A DNA stretch of 28,980 nucleotides from JBOFSR01 sp051651645 (GTDB lineage Bacteria; Spirochaetota; Spirochaetia; Treponematales; Treponemataceae). The stretch is taken from the NCBI GenBank assembly GCA_051651645.1, contig JBOFSR010000014.1, forward strand, positions 1-28,980. The letters run 5' to 3'. The notes under the pieces were generated by a model that was not told the origin of the DNA, made no database searches, and saw only the letters and a program-made list of their open reading frames with translations. The translations under genes and the position numbers were made by a program. Shown here one piece after another: positions 15,462 to 22,308 of this stretch. Each line of letters opens with the position of its first letter. Within the stretch, counting starts at the first letter, position 1.

Positions 15462-18400
15462 TTATTCTGTCCAGATGGTGTCGATTTCTTTCATTAGTCT
15501 GTCGGTGTGGGTGAGGGCTACGATGATTTTTTGGTAGTGTAGTATGTCGTCAAAGTTGAGGGTTCTGTCTTTGCGGTCTTTGAGCCATTTTTGGGCTGGT
15601 TGGTAACCGCCTATGTAGAAGTTCCATGCAACGTTTGGCACGTTTGCAAAGTATTGTGTATCATTTATATACACATTGCCGTCCTCATACTTAACCTTTA
15701 CTACTTGGTTGGTGCCGTCTATGGGGTATTCGGTTATGTAGTTTTCTACAGTGGGGCTTTCAAGCAGGTGTATTTGCCGTATTTGGCTTCCAATCTCTAC
15801 TAATTGCCAAAAGCTTTGCCCGTCTTTGGGGTACGGCACACGAGGAAAGTCTATCTTTAAGAACTCTTTGTACTTTTCACGGTAGCTTGGGCAGTGCAAT
15901 ACGGCATAAATGTAATCAAGCACATCGATAGGGGCAAAGCTATCGTGGGTTTGCTCTTTTTCGCAGACAAAGGGAATGCCCAGCTTTTGGGCTATCTTTT
16001 CTATTATATCTGTATTGAGGTTGGGAGTACGCTTTGACTGCACTTCAAGGAGGCTTTGTTGTGTGCTTTCTGGGTAGAGATAGAGAGGGAAGATGGAGTC
16101 AATGCTAACACTGTCGGAACGTATATATCCAGTAGAAATAATATTATTTGATATAAAATAATAGGAGATTGGATTAGATGATGGTTGTCTATTTACTGTT
16201 ACTAATCCGATGTTTTCTCCTTTAAGGAAGTGTTTCATCACTTCATTCCTTGGATAGCAATGAAATCCCTTTGATTTCCCTGTGTAATATGTCCATTTGT
16301 CATCAAAAGGGCGATACGATATTTTCGTAAAAGCTCCTTTGCTTGGAAAGTTCTCTTGTAAATCTTTTCTTGCATAGTTTACTTGCCAATCGCGTACATC
16401 TTTTCCTAAGTTAAAGCGTCCTCTTGCTGTTTCATCATCTAATTGCAAAAACTCCTTTATTGTATCCTCAACCTCTTGCCTAGAATTATGAACAGTAAAA
16501 GAGTCTCGTGCCGTAACTATTCCTACATTATTTAAGGGGAATAACTCATTTAAGGAAAATCCTTTATCATACGAGCTTTGTGCGCCAAAGTCTTTGTTTA
16601 CAAAAAAGTAGTTGGGTGCAATATTCGGCAGTTCTTTATACTCAACAGAAGAAAGGCTATTTTCAGTTAGAAAGGCATATTTATCCTCACGCGTTCCGTA
16701 TAAGTCGTAGTGAAACACTTTGCCCAGTGCATTCTTTTTCTTTTTACCTGTCTTTATAAAAAGGGTAATAGCAACGCCTTGCATAATGTCAAATACATTT
16801 TGGTCAGCACTCCCATCGGGGCATACTTCTTTCTTTTTGCTATTGCCGTGTAAGTCAATGGTATATATTTTATCGTAGGTCTTAAGCAAGTTCCATCGCA
16901 TTCCCCTAAAGGTAGGGTTATCTAAAAAGCCATGCGGATTAATAAAGGCTAATATGCCACTGCCGTTCTTTTCTATAAAGTGTTGCCCATAGCGAAGAAA
17001 CTTTACATAGTCATCATTTATCCATTTAGGGTTACGCTCATTTAGCTTATCTTTACTGTCAGGCTCTTTTTTATAATCCTCCATGAGTTGCATTATCCAC
17101 TCGCCCTTGTTAGCACTTTCACCACTATAGGGAGGGTTTCCTATAATACACATGACAGGGGTGTCCCGCTTAATGTAGTTAGCAGCATTTGCTTCGTTAC
17201 TCAGCCAGCTTGCAAAAATCGTTCCTGTGTCGGGGTGATGCTCTTCAAGGCTATTAGTTAAAAACACTCTAAAACGCTGGTCTTTAGTTGGGGTAAAGCC
17301 TGTTTCGCTTAAAAGCAAGTCAAGCTTAAGGTGTGCCATAGCATAGCTTGCCATAAGTAATTCAAAGCCATTAAGGCGCGGCAGAAGGTGGGTTTCTACA
17401 TAGTTGCTCCAAATGCCTTGCTGGCCACGAAACTTTTGATGAACCAGCCGTATAACCTGAGCAAGAAAAGTCCCCGTCCCTGTAGCAGGGTCAAGGATTT
17501 GCACACGATGCACCTCTTGAGAAAGCGTCTTTTTTCCCTTAGGGTCTTCTACTTTGATAGTTGTTTTGCTTGTGTCGGCAAGCCCTTGCGGTAAGTCAAA
17601 CTCGGTTTTAAGAATATCATCTACACAGCGCACAATAAAATTAACCACAGGAGCTGGCGTATACCATACACCGCGTGCTTTTCGTAAGGCAGGATCATAG
17701 GCACTCAAAAAGTCCTCGTAAAAGTGAATAATAGGGTCTTCCATTTGTGTGCTTTTGCCATAGTCTTTAAGCATGTCATGCACATTGCACGCAATAAAAA
17801 TAGAAAGCAAGTCATCAACAACCCATTTAATACGGTCATCAACATCAAGGCCTGCAATGTAGCCAAATAGTTTTTTAAGAAAGGGATTTGACTTAGGAAT
17901 AAGATCATACGCTTCTTGGCGAGTAAAGGTTTGTAAAGAGGCATCATGATAGCGAGCGGCAAACATTCCGTAGGCAATCGTTTGTGCATACACATCGGCA
18001 AAGCTTTTAGGACTTATATCATGAATAAGGATTTCTTTGAATGCATACATTTGATCTTTTAGGGTACTGTCTTCTTGGTTATCCTCATCACTGGTAAGGG
18101 CTTTTTCAATTACTTCTGATAAAAGGCGAGCCTTGTCTGCCATCATTTGTGCAAGCTTTTTGCTACTGGTAATGGTTTGCCCCCTACAAGAGCAAAAGTC
18201 TTTAATATAGCGTTCAAACTGACTAAAGTTTTCTGTAAGCGGAACAATGCCCTTATCGGTGAGTGTTGCAATCGTAATACGGGTAATAAGTTGCTGATCA
18301 CGGTAGATTAAAAAGCTTACATAGTCAGTAAAAATAATGTTTGAAAGGGATGCTTTGTAGCGATCAAACTGCTCCTTGTTGCCTGTTTTCTTTACACCTT

Positions 18401-18632
18401 CAAGGTCAGCATCACCAATATCTTTAGCCTCAATAAAGCCAACAGGAATATCTTTATGAGTAAGAATATAATCAGGCGCACCACACTTTTGTCGCTTAGG
18501 CTCGTTAGTGGCTCGAATGGTTGGCACTAAAGACTCAACCAACTGTTGCAAGTCCCCCCTAAACGTATGCTCGGTAGAATTTCCTAACTTGTAGCGTTTG
18601 TTAATACTGTCAATATACTCACTAATTGTCAT
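15462..18632 (-). CDS. Type ISP-like restriction-modification enzyme (nuclease-methyltransferase-specificity fusion)
   Basis: A 1056-aa single-chain restriction-modification protein. A PD-(D/E)xK-type nuclease lies at the N-terminus (GAPDY with D54, then FIEAK with E68 and K70). A helical connector leads to an N6-adenine methyltransferase, with motif I DPATGTGTF (381-389) and catalytic NPPY (499-502). The C-terminal 200 or so residues (DVLDYIYAVLHCPSYREKY, KIDFPRVPYP, then DDILHYQKIIVAL) match the type ISP specificity region. No DEAD-box helicase motifs are seen between nuclease and methylase, unlike the roughly 1570-aa LlaGI-type translocating enzymes, so it should cut more like a type IIG enzyme. 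The recognition site cannot be predicted. ATG at 18632 follows GGGAGAG. First gene of an operon with the YobI NTPase. Confidence 0.92.
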   Translation of the reverse strand: MTISEYIDSINKRYKLGNSTEHTFRGDLQQLVESLVPTIRATNEPKRQKCGAPDYILTHKDIPVGFIEAKDIGDADLEGVKKTGNKEQFDRYKASLSNIIFTDYVSFLIYRDQQLITRITIATLTDKGIVPLTENFSQFERYIKDFCSCRGQTITSSKKLAQMMADKARLLSEVIEKALTSDEDNQEDSTLKDQMYAFKEILIHDISPKSFADVYAQTIAYGMFAARYHDASLQTFTRQEAYDLIPKSNPFLKKLFGYIAGLDVDDRIKWVVDDLLSIFIACNVHDMLKDYGKSTQMEDPIIHFYEDFLSAYDPALRKARGVWYTPAPVVNFIVRCVDDILKTEFDLPQGLADTSKTTIKVEDPKGKKTLSQEVHRVQILDPATGTGTFLAQVIRLVHQKFRGQQGIWSNYVETHLLPRLNGFELLMASYAMAHLKLDLLLSETGFTPTKDQRFRVFLTNSLEEHHPDTGTIFASWLSNEANAANYIKRDTPVMCIIGNPPYSGESANKGEWIMQLMEDYKKEPDSKDKLNERNPKWINDDYVKFLRYGQHFIEKNGSGILAFINPHGFLDNPTFRGMRWNLLKTYDKIYTIDLHGNSKKKEVCPDGSADQNVFDIMQGVAITLFIKTGKKKKNALGKVFHYDLYGTREDKYAFLTENSLSSVEYKELPNIAPNYFFVNKDFGAQSSYDKGFSLNELFPLNNVGIVTARDSFTVHNSRQEVEDTIKEFLQLDDETARGRFNLGKDVRDWQVNYARKDLQENFPSKGAFTKISYRPFDDKWTYYTGKSKGFHCYPRNEVMKHFLKGENIGLVTVNRQPSSNPISYYFISNNIISTGYIRSDSVSIDSIFPLYLYPESTQQSLLEVQSKRTPNLNTDIIEKIAQKLGIPFVCEKEQTHDSFAPIDVLDYIYAVLHCPSYREKYKEFLKIDFPRVPYPKDGQSFWQLVEIGSQIRQIHLLESPTVENYITEYPIDGTNQVVKVKYEDGNVYINDTQYFANVPNVAWNFYIGGYQPAQKWLKDRKDRTLNFDDILHYQKIIVALTHTDRLMKEIDTIWTE

Positions 18633-18662
18633 GATGAGCTCTCCCTTATTTTTGTTATATAC

Positions 18663-18691
18663 ATACTACCATGCTTTATATGATTACACAA
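18663..18691 (-). promoter_or_regulatory. Probable promoter for the restriction-modification operon
   Basis: Minus strand: TTGTGT (18691-18686), 17 bp, TAGTAT (18668-18663), about 30 bp before the start codon at 18632. It reads away from the CTAG array. Confidence 0.5.
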
Positions 18692-18760
18692 GGAACACTA
18701 CACGCAAAACAAACAAGCCGTATCCCCTATGCAACAAATATACCGCTCAGCCTACCCCTA

Positions 18761-19012
18761 CTAGTAGAGTACTACTACCTCTAGCAGAGCGCTAGATACA
18801 CCTCTAGTGAAGTACTAGATATACCTCTAGTAGAGCGCTAGATATACCTCTAGTGAAGCGCTAGATACACCTCTAGTGAAGTACTAGATACACCTCTAGT
18901 AGAGCGCTAGATACACCTGTAGTAGAGTGCTAGATACACCTCTAGCAGAGCGCTACTACCTCTAGTGAAGTGCTAGGTATACCTCTAGCGGAGCGCTAGG
19001 TATATCTGTAGT
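18761..19012 (+). repeat. 23-bp tandem array of phased CTAG half-sites
   Basis: About eleven units of 23 bp (one shortened to 20) fill most of the 451-bp gap between the divergent restriction-modification operon and ankyrin gene 1. Each unit holds TCTAG, 7 bp, CTAGA, then ATACAC or ATATAC. CTAG falls at 18781, 18792, 18804, 18815, 18827, 18838, 18850, 18861, 18873, 18884, 18896 and 18907, spaced alternately 11 and 12 bp, close to one helical turn; I count 19 in total. The variable bases inside a unit often keep AGTACT or AGCGCT. There are no unique spacers, so this is not a CRISPR. Outside the array this gap holds only the two promoters. Confidence 0.92.
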
Positions 19013-19022
19013 AAAATAAATG

Positions 19023-19083
19023 TTGACAAATACCAATAAACGCCATACACTAGAGTAACAATAAGTTACTAAAGGAGATAACT
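19023..19083 (+). promoter_or_regulatory. Shared promoter and leader, copy 2 (ankyrin gene 1)
   Basis: TTGACA (19023-19028), 17 bp, TACACT (19046-19051), then a perfect 6-bp hairpin (AGTAAC, loop AATAA, GTTACT) and AAAGGAG just before ATG 19084. Confidence 0.88.
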
Positions 19084-19794
19084 ATGATGGATAAGAACAC
19101 AGAGCTTTTATTTATTGCCATAGAAAAAGAAACAGAAGATCTTGAACAAGTAATAGAAGCACTAAAAAAAGGAGCTGATGTTAATCATCAAGATGCAAAC
19201 GGATGGACTGCTTTAATGAAAGCTTCATCTAGGGGGTATTTAAATATTATAAAGCTCCTTGTAGAAAAAGGAGCTGATGTTAATCTGGAAGATAAAGAGG
19301 GATGGACTGCTTTAATGAAAGCTACTTATGAAGGGCGTTTTCCAGTAGTAGAGTTACTAGTAGAAAAAGGAGCGGCTGTTAATCATCAAGAGAAAAAGGG
19401 ATGGACTACTTTAATAAAAGCTTCATCTAGGGGGTATTTTCCTATTGTAAAGTTGTTAGTAGCAAATGGAGCAGATGTTAATCATCAAATTACTAGTGAC
19501 GAAGCTGCAGGTGTGACCGCTTTAATGCTTGCGTCTTCTGAAGGACATTTAGCTATAGTAGAGTTCCTTGTAGCTAACGGTGCTGATATTAACCATCAAG
19601 TTACTAGTGTCGAAGATGCAGGTATGACAGCTTTAATGGGAGCGGTTTCTGAAGGACACTTAGCTGTAGTAAAGTTGCTTGTGGCAAAGGGAGCTAATGT
19701 TAGTCTGCAAGATAAAAATGGAAAGACTGCTCTTGATTATGCAGGCTATGCAGGACATGACGATGTGGTAGAATACTTAGAACCCTTGCTATAA
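19084..19794 (+). CDS. Ankyrin-repeat protein 1 (236 aa)
   Basis: Made almost wholly of about seven ankyrin repeats with the usual GWTALMKA, helix, LLVEKGADVN pattern at 33-residue spacing. Two repeats (ending near residues 142 and 180) carry a four-residue insertion in the hairpin loop (ITSDEAAG, VTSVEDAG). No signal peptide or membrane segment, so it is probably cytoplasmic and binds a protein partner. The final repeat (KTALDYAGYAGHDDVVEYL) acts as a C-terminal cap. Starts ATGATG; either codon fits AAAGGAG, and copy 2 keeps only the second. The sister ankyrin gene follows with its promoter 14 bp after this stop and no terminator between. The target is unknown; a role linked to the neighbouring defence operon is only a possibility. 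Confidence 0.92.
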   Translation: MMDKNTELLFIAIEKETEDLEQVIEALKKGADVNHQDANGWTALMKASSRGYLNIIKLLVEKGADVNLEDKEGWTALMKATYEGRFPVVELLVEKGAAVNHQEKKGWTTLIKASSRGYFPIVKLLVANGADVNHQITSDEAAGVTALMLASSEGHLAIVEFLVANGADINHQVTSVEDAGMTALMGAVSEGHLAVVKLLVAKGANVSLQDKNGKTALDYAGYAGHDDVVEYLEPLL

Positions 19795-19808
19795 AGCCTG
19801 ACCCAAAG

Positions 19809-19872
19809 TTGACAAATACCAATAAACGCCATACACTAGAGTAACAATAAGTGATTAAAGGAGATAACTATA
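19809..19872 (+). promoter_or_regulatory. Shared promoter and leader, copy 3 (ankyrin gene 2)
   Basis: TTGACA (19809-19814), 17 bp, TACACT (19832-19837), leader AGTAAC, AATAA, GTGATT and AAAGGAG. The hairpin has one mismatch and one wobble compared with copy 2. The first ATG of copy 2 has become ATA here, so translation starts at 19873. Confidence 0.85.
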
Positions 19873-20844
19873 ATGGATGAAAATACAGAGCTTTTATTTA
19901 CTGCTGCAGAAGAGGGAAACCTTGAACAAGTAAGAGAAGCACTAAAAAACGGTGCTGATGTTAATCATCAAGATGCAAACGGATGGACTGCTTTAATATG
20001 TGCAGCTATTCTGGGTGATTTACCTACTGTAGAGATCCTTATAGCACAGGGAGAAAATGTTAACCAGCAAGATGCAAATGGAAGGACTGCTTTAATGTGG
20101 GCTATTTGTAGTGGACACCTAAATATCGCTGAATTGCTCATAAAAGAAAATATTGATGTTAATCTGCAAGATAAAAATGGATGGACTGCTTTAATGTGGG
20201 CTATTTGTAGTGGACACGTAAATATCGCTGAATTGCTCATAAAAGAAAATATTGATGTTAATCTGCAAAATACAAATGGATGGACTGCTTTAATGATAGC
20301 TATTTATATGGGATACGTAGATATCACTAAATTACTCATAGAGGTAGGGGCAGATGTTAATCTGCAAGATAAAAATGGATGGACTGCTTTAATGATAGCT
20401 ATTGAAAAAAAACACTTAAGTATCGCTCATTTGCTTATAGGTGTAGGAGCTGATGTTAATCTGCAAAAAGAGAATGAATGGACTGCTTTAATGCGTGCAG
20501 CTTTAAATGGAGATATCCCTAGTGTAAGATTTCTTTTGACAAATAGGGCGGATGTAAATCATCAAAACACAAATGGATCAACTGCTTTAATGATAGCTAT
20601 TTGTATGGGACATTTAAATATCGCTGAATTGCTTGTAAAGGAAAATATTGATGTTAATCTGCAAAATAAAGATGGCTGGACAACTTTATTCTTTGCGGCT
20701 CAAGCGGATCTTTTACCTATTGTAAAGTCTCTTGTATCAAAGGGAGCAACTGTTAATCAGCAAGATAAAATGGGTTGGATTGCTCTTGATTATGCACGTA
20801 ATGCAGGACATAACGATGTAGTAAAATTCCTAGCCTCCTTGTAG
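19873..20844 (+). CDS. Ankyrin-repeat protein 2 (323 aa)
   Basis: Ten ankyrin repeats in strict 33-residue register from about residue 5 to the end, each with TALM at the repeat start and a DVN(L/H)Q loop. Repeats at residues 71-103 and 104-136 are almost identical (TALMWAICSGH, NIAELLIKENIDVNLQ), and the one at 236-268 is a close third copy, so the array has expanded recently by duplication. No signal peptide or membrane helix. The N-terminus (MDENTELLFTAAEEGNLEQV) and C-terminal cap match protein 1, marking the pair as a gene duplication that copied the promoter and leader too. Followed by the palindromic 23-bp array and a terminator. Partner unknown. Confidence 0.93.
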   Translation: MDENTELLFTAAEEGNLEQVREALKNGADVNHQDANGWTALICAAILGDLPTVEILIAQGENVNQQDANGRTALMWAICSGHLNIAELLIKENIDVNLQDKNGWTALMWAICSGHVNIAELLIKENIDVNLQNTNGWTALMIAIYMGYVDITKLLIEVGADVNLQDKNGWTALMIAIEKKHLSIAHLLIGVGADVNLQKENEWTALMRAALNGDIPSVRFLLTNRADVNHQNTNGSTALMIAICMGHLNIAELLVKENIDVNLQNKDGWTTLFFAAQADLLPIVKSLVSKGATVNQQDKMGWIALDYARNAGHNDVVKFLASL

Positions 20845-20884
20845 TAAAGCACCAACAGAACTAACAAAGAATCTTGGAATACCG

Positions 20885-21060
20885 AATACTAGTACTATAA
20901 GGTCACCGCTTATAGTGCTATAAGGAAATCATTTATAGTACTATAAGGGCATCGCTTATGCTACTATAAGCAAACTATTTATAGTGTTATAAGGGAACTG
21001 CTTATACTACTATAAGGGCACTCTTTATAGTGCTATAAGGGCATCGATAATACTAGTACT
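20885..21060 (+). repeat. 23-bp tandem array with a 16-bp palindromic core
   Basis: Seven units in strict 23-bp register, marked by CTATAAG (once TTATAAG) at 20895, 20918, 20941, 20964, 20987, 21010 and 21033. The best core is CTTATAGTGCTATAAG, where CTTATAG pairs with CTATAAG. The array is bounded by a 12-bp direct repeat, AATACTAGTACT (20885-20896 and 21049-21060). It occupies the 363-bp space between ankyrin gene 2 and the HU-like gene together with the terminator. Units are contiguous, so not a CRISPR. Confidence 0.92.
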
Positions 21061-21088
21061 CACGTACGCAGTACTGCATAAGAGATAA

Positions 21089-21119
21089 AAAAAAGACTAC
21101 ACTGAGTGTAGTCTTTTTT
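21089..21119 (+). terminator. Bidirectional terminator hairpin after ankyrin gene 2
   Basis: A 14-bp perfect stem (21089-21102 with 21106-21119), loop TGA, with A-run and T-run. Same stem as the hairpin after the PTS gene; the flanking TACTGCATA is shared too. It sits between convergent genes. Confidence 0.9.
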
Positions 21120-21185
21120 GTTTAGCTTTGAAAAGCTTAGCTTTATAAAGCTTAGCTCTACAAGCAGCATGTAAAGCCTGCTTTA

Positions 21186-21216
21186 GTAACCTACGTTGTG
21201 AACAACGTTAGGTTAC
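21186..21216. repeat. Inverted repeat over the stop of the HU-like gene
   Basis: GTAACCTACGTTGT pairs with ACAACGTTAGGTTAC with a one-base bulge. It overlaps the stop codon (21210-21208). No adjacent T-run, so it may be an mRNA-protecting hairpin more than a terminator. AGCTTTATAAAGCT and other short palindromes lie just left (21121-21185). Confidence 0.6.
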
Positions 21217-21915
21217 GTGGAGTTTGTACTTAAATCGTCCAACTTTGACCTCTTTTGTTGAAGTACCACAGTCAGTAACTTTAGTACGAACTTCAATCCA
21301 ATACATGCCACTTTCCAGAGTAAAGGGAATATTAATAATCAGTAGCGTGGGTTTGTTTTGTGCAGGATGGGGGCATTTGATTTGTTCTCCCATCTCATTA
21401 ATCAAAAAGACTCCTTGTTCACTGTCATCTTCATCAAACTTAAGGTGTTTGCCTATAAGGTCAATGTTACCGCCTTTGGTTACGGTGTTGTCAATGCTAC
21501 GGGTGTTAATGTCTTTAACCTCAGAGATAAAAGGATTGGTGAATGACGCATCTCCTTTAGAGACTTTTACTTGTGAAAACTTGTTTTTAAGATAGCGGCC
21601 TAAGCTTGCTCGTATGCAAATAGTATGACGTGATGGATCAAAGGTGTCATCCATGCCATAAAACTTGCCTTTGATACTAAAGCGAGTGTTGATAATTGAT
21701 GTGTTAAGGGGTCTTCCGTCCTCTAGTAACTCGCCAATAATCTCCCCATACAACTGAAGAAATGCTGCTATATCAGTTTTTGTAAGGGTGGTTCCTCGCC
21801 TTGCCATAAGATTAATCAACTCCTCATCAGTGCAAGAGCGATTCTCGTTGACTTGAGCCATGTAGGATAGCTCTTTTTTGTCCAATGGGTTTTTTCGTAA
21901 TGAATATTCTAACAT
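21208..21915 (-). CDS. HU-like DNA-binding protein with DUF4469 C-terminal domain
   Basis: A 235-aa protein. Residues 1-120 resemble the HU/IHF-like family fused to DUF4469 (RKNPLD near the start, then LTKTDIAAFLQLYGEIIGELLEDG, then the basic F-I-G-F strand region). Residues 135-235 form an Ig-like domain (DLIGKHLKFDEDD, LIINIPFTLESGMYWIEVRT, ending KVGRFKYKLHV). Such proteins are best known from Bacteroidetes; their job is not settled, though DNA binding is expected from the fold. I moved the start to ATG 21915 because AGGAGG lies 8 nt upstream; an upstream in-frame start would add 18 residues without a ribosome site. It is convergent with ankyrin gene 2. Its 5' side faces a repeat-rich 393-bp gap before uvrA. 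Confidence 0.82.
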   Translation of the reverse strand: MLEYSLRKNPLDKKELSYMAQVNENRSCTDEELINLMARRGTTLTKTDIAAFLQLYGEIIGELLEDGRPLNTSIINTRFSIKGKFYGMDDTFDPSRHTICIRASLGRYLKNKFSQVKVSKGDASFTNPFISEVKDINTRSIDNTVTKGGNIDLIGKHLKFDEDDSEQGVFLINEMGEQIKCPHPAQNKPTLLIINIPFTLESGMYWIEVRTKVTDCGTSTKEVKVGRFKYKLHVT

Positions 21916-21950
21916 AGTTTTCCTCCTGTTAAAATAATACATAAGATTGT

Positions 21951-22029
21951 AGCATTGAATACTAAGCATAGATGTTAAGCATTGAATGCTAGTCTTGAAT
22001 ACTAAGCATAAATGCTAGCATTACATGCT
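21951..22029. repeat. Short direct and inverted repeats upstream of the HU-like gene
   Basis: TTGAATACTAAGCATA occurs at 21955 and again at 21995 (40 bp apart). AGCATTGAATGCT (21978-21990) and ATGCTAGCAT are small palindromes between and after them. In the 393-bp gap between the HU-like gene and uvrA these, the palindrome at 22.1 kb and the uvrA promoter are the only structures I see. Confidence 0.6.
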
Positions 22030-22091
22030 ACAACACAACAACATGAACGATACATAGGAATATGAGCTCAATACCCCTATTACCTGTAATG

Positions 22092-22109
22092 ACCATTATT
22101 CATAATGGT
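22092..22109. promoter_or_regulatory. Operator-like palindrome
   Basis: ACCATTAT, TC, ATAATGGT: a perfect 8-bp inverted repeat, extended imperfectly on both sides (CTG to CAG). It lies about 180 bp before the HU-like gene and 160 bp before the uvrA promoter. Its regulator is unknown. Confidence 0.4.
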
Positions 22110-22269
22110 ATTTCAGATAATTTTATAATCGGATGAATGCGTGTAGTCTTTAATATGTATTTAATACGTATTTACGTAAATGTATGATAAAAAATACTTC
22201 TCGTAGCATGGTGTGCAAAGAGGCTTTTACACGCAATCTTTTGTGCAGTGCTTTGATTGCAATCCTTGA

Positions 22270-22298
22270 TTGACCGTAATCATCATAATAGATATACT
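22270..22298 (+). promoter_or_regulatory. Promoter for uvrA, giving a nearly leaderless mRNA
   Basis: TTGACC (22270-22275), 17 bp, TATACT (22293-22298). The ATG is only 10 bp after the -10, so transcription would start about 3-5 nt before it. An alternative pair, TTGATT-17-TAGATA, would start about 4 nt earlier. Confidence 0.5.
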
Positions 22299-22308
22299 TG
22301 TAGGTATT

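Noticed and set aside
18761..21060. CRISPR arrays
   Set aside because: Both arrays are contiguous 23-bp units with no unique spacers and no cas genes nearby.
9946..21119. Integron with attC sites
   Set aside because: The hairpins are simple A/T-flanked terminators without attC-like R and L boxes, and no integrase gene is seen.
21916..21969. 18-residue N-terminal extension of the HU-like protein
   Set aside because: AGGAGG lies between it and ATG 21915, which fixes the start there.
22270..22308. Upstream TTG start adding 13 residues to UvrA
   Set aside because: The codon falls on the -35 hexamer and lacks a ribosome site; UvrA proteins normally begin at MDKLIIKGAREHN.
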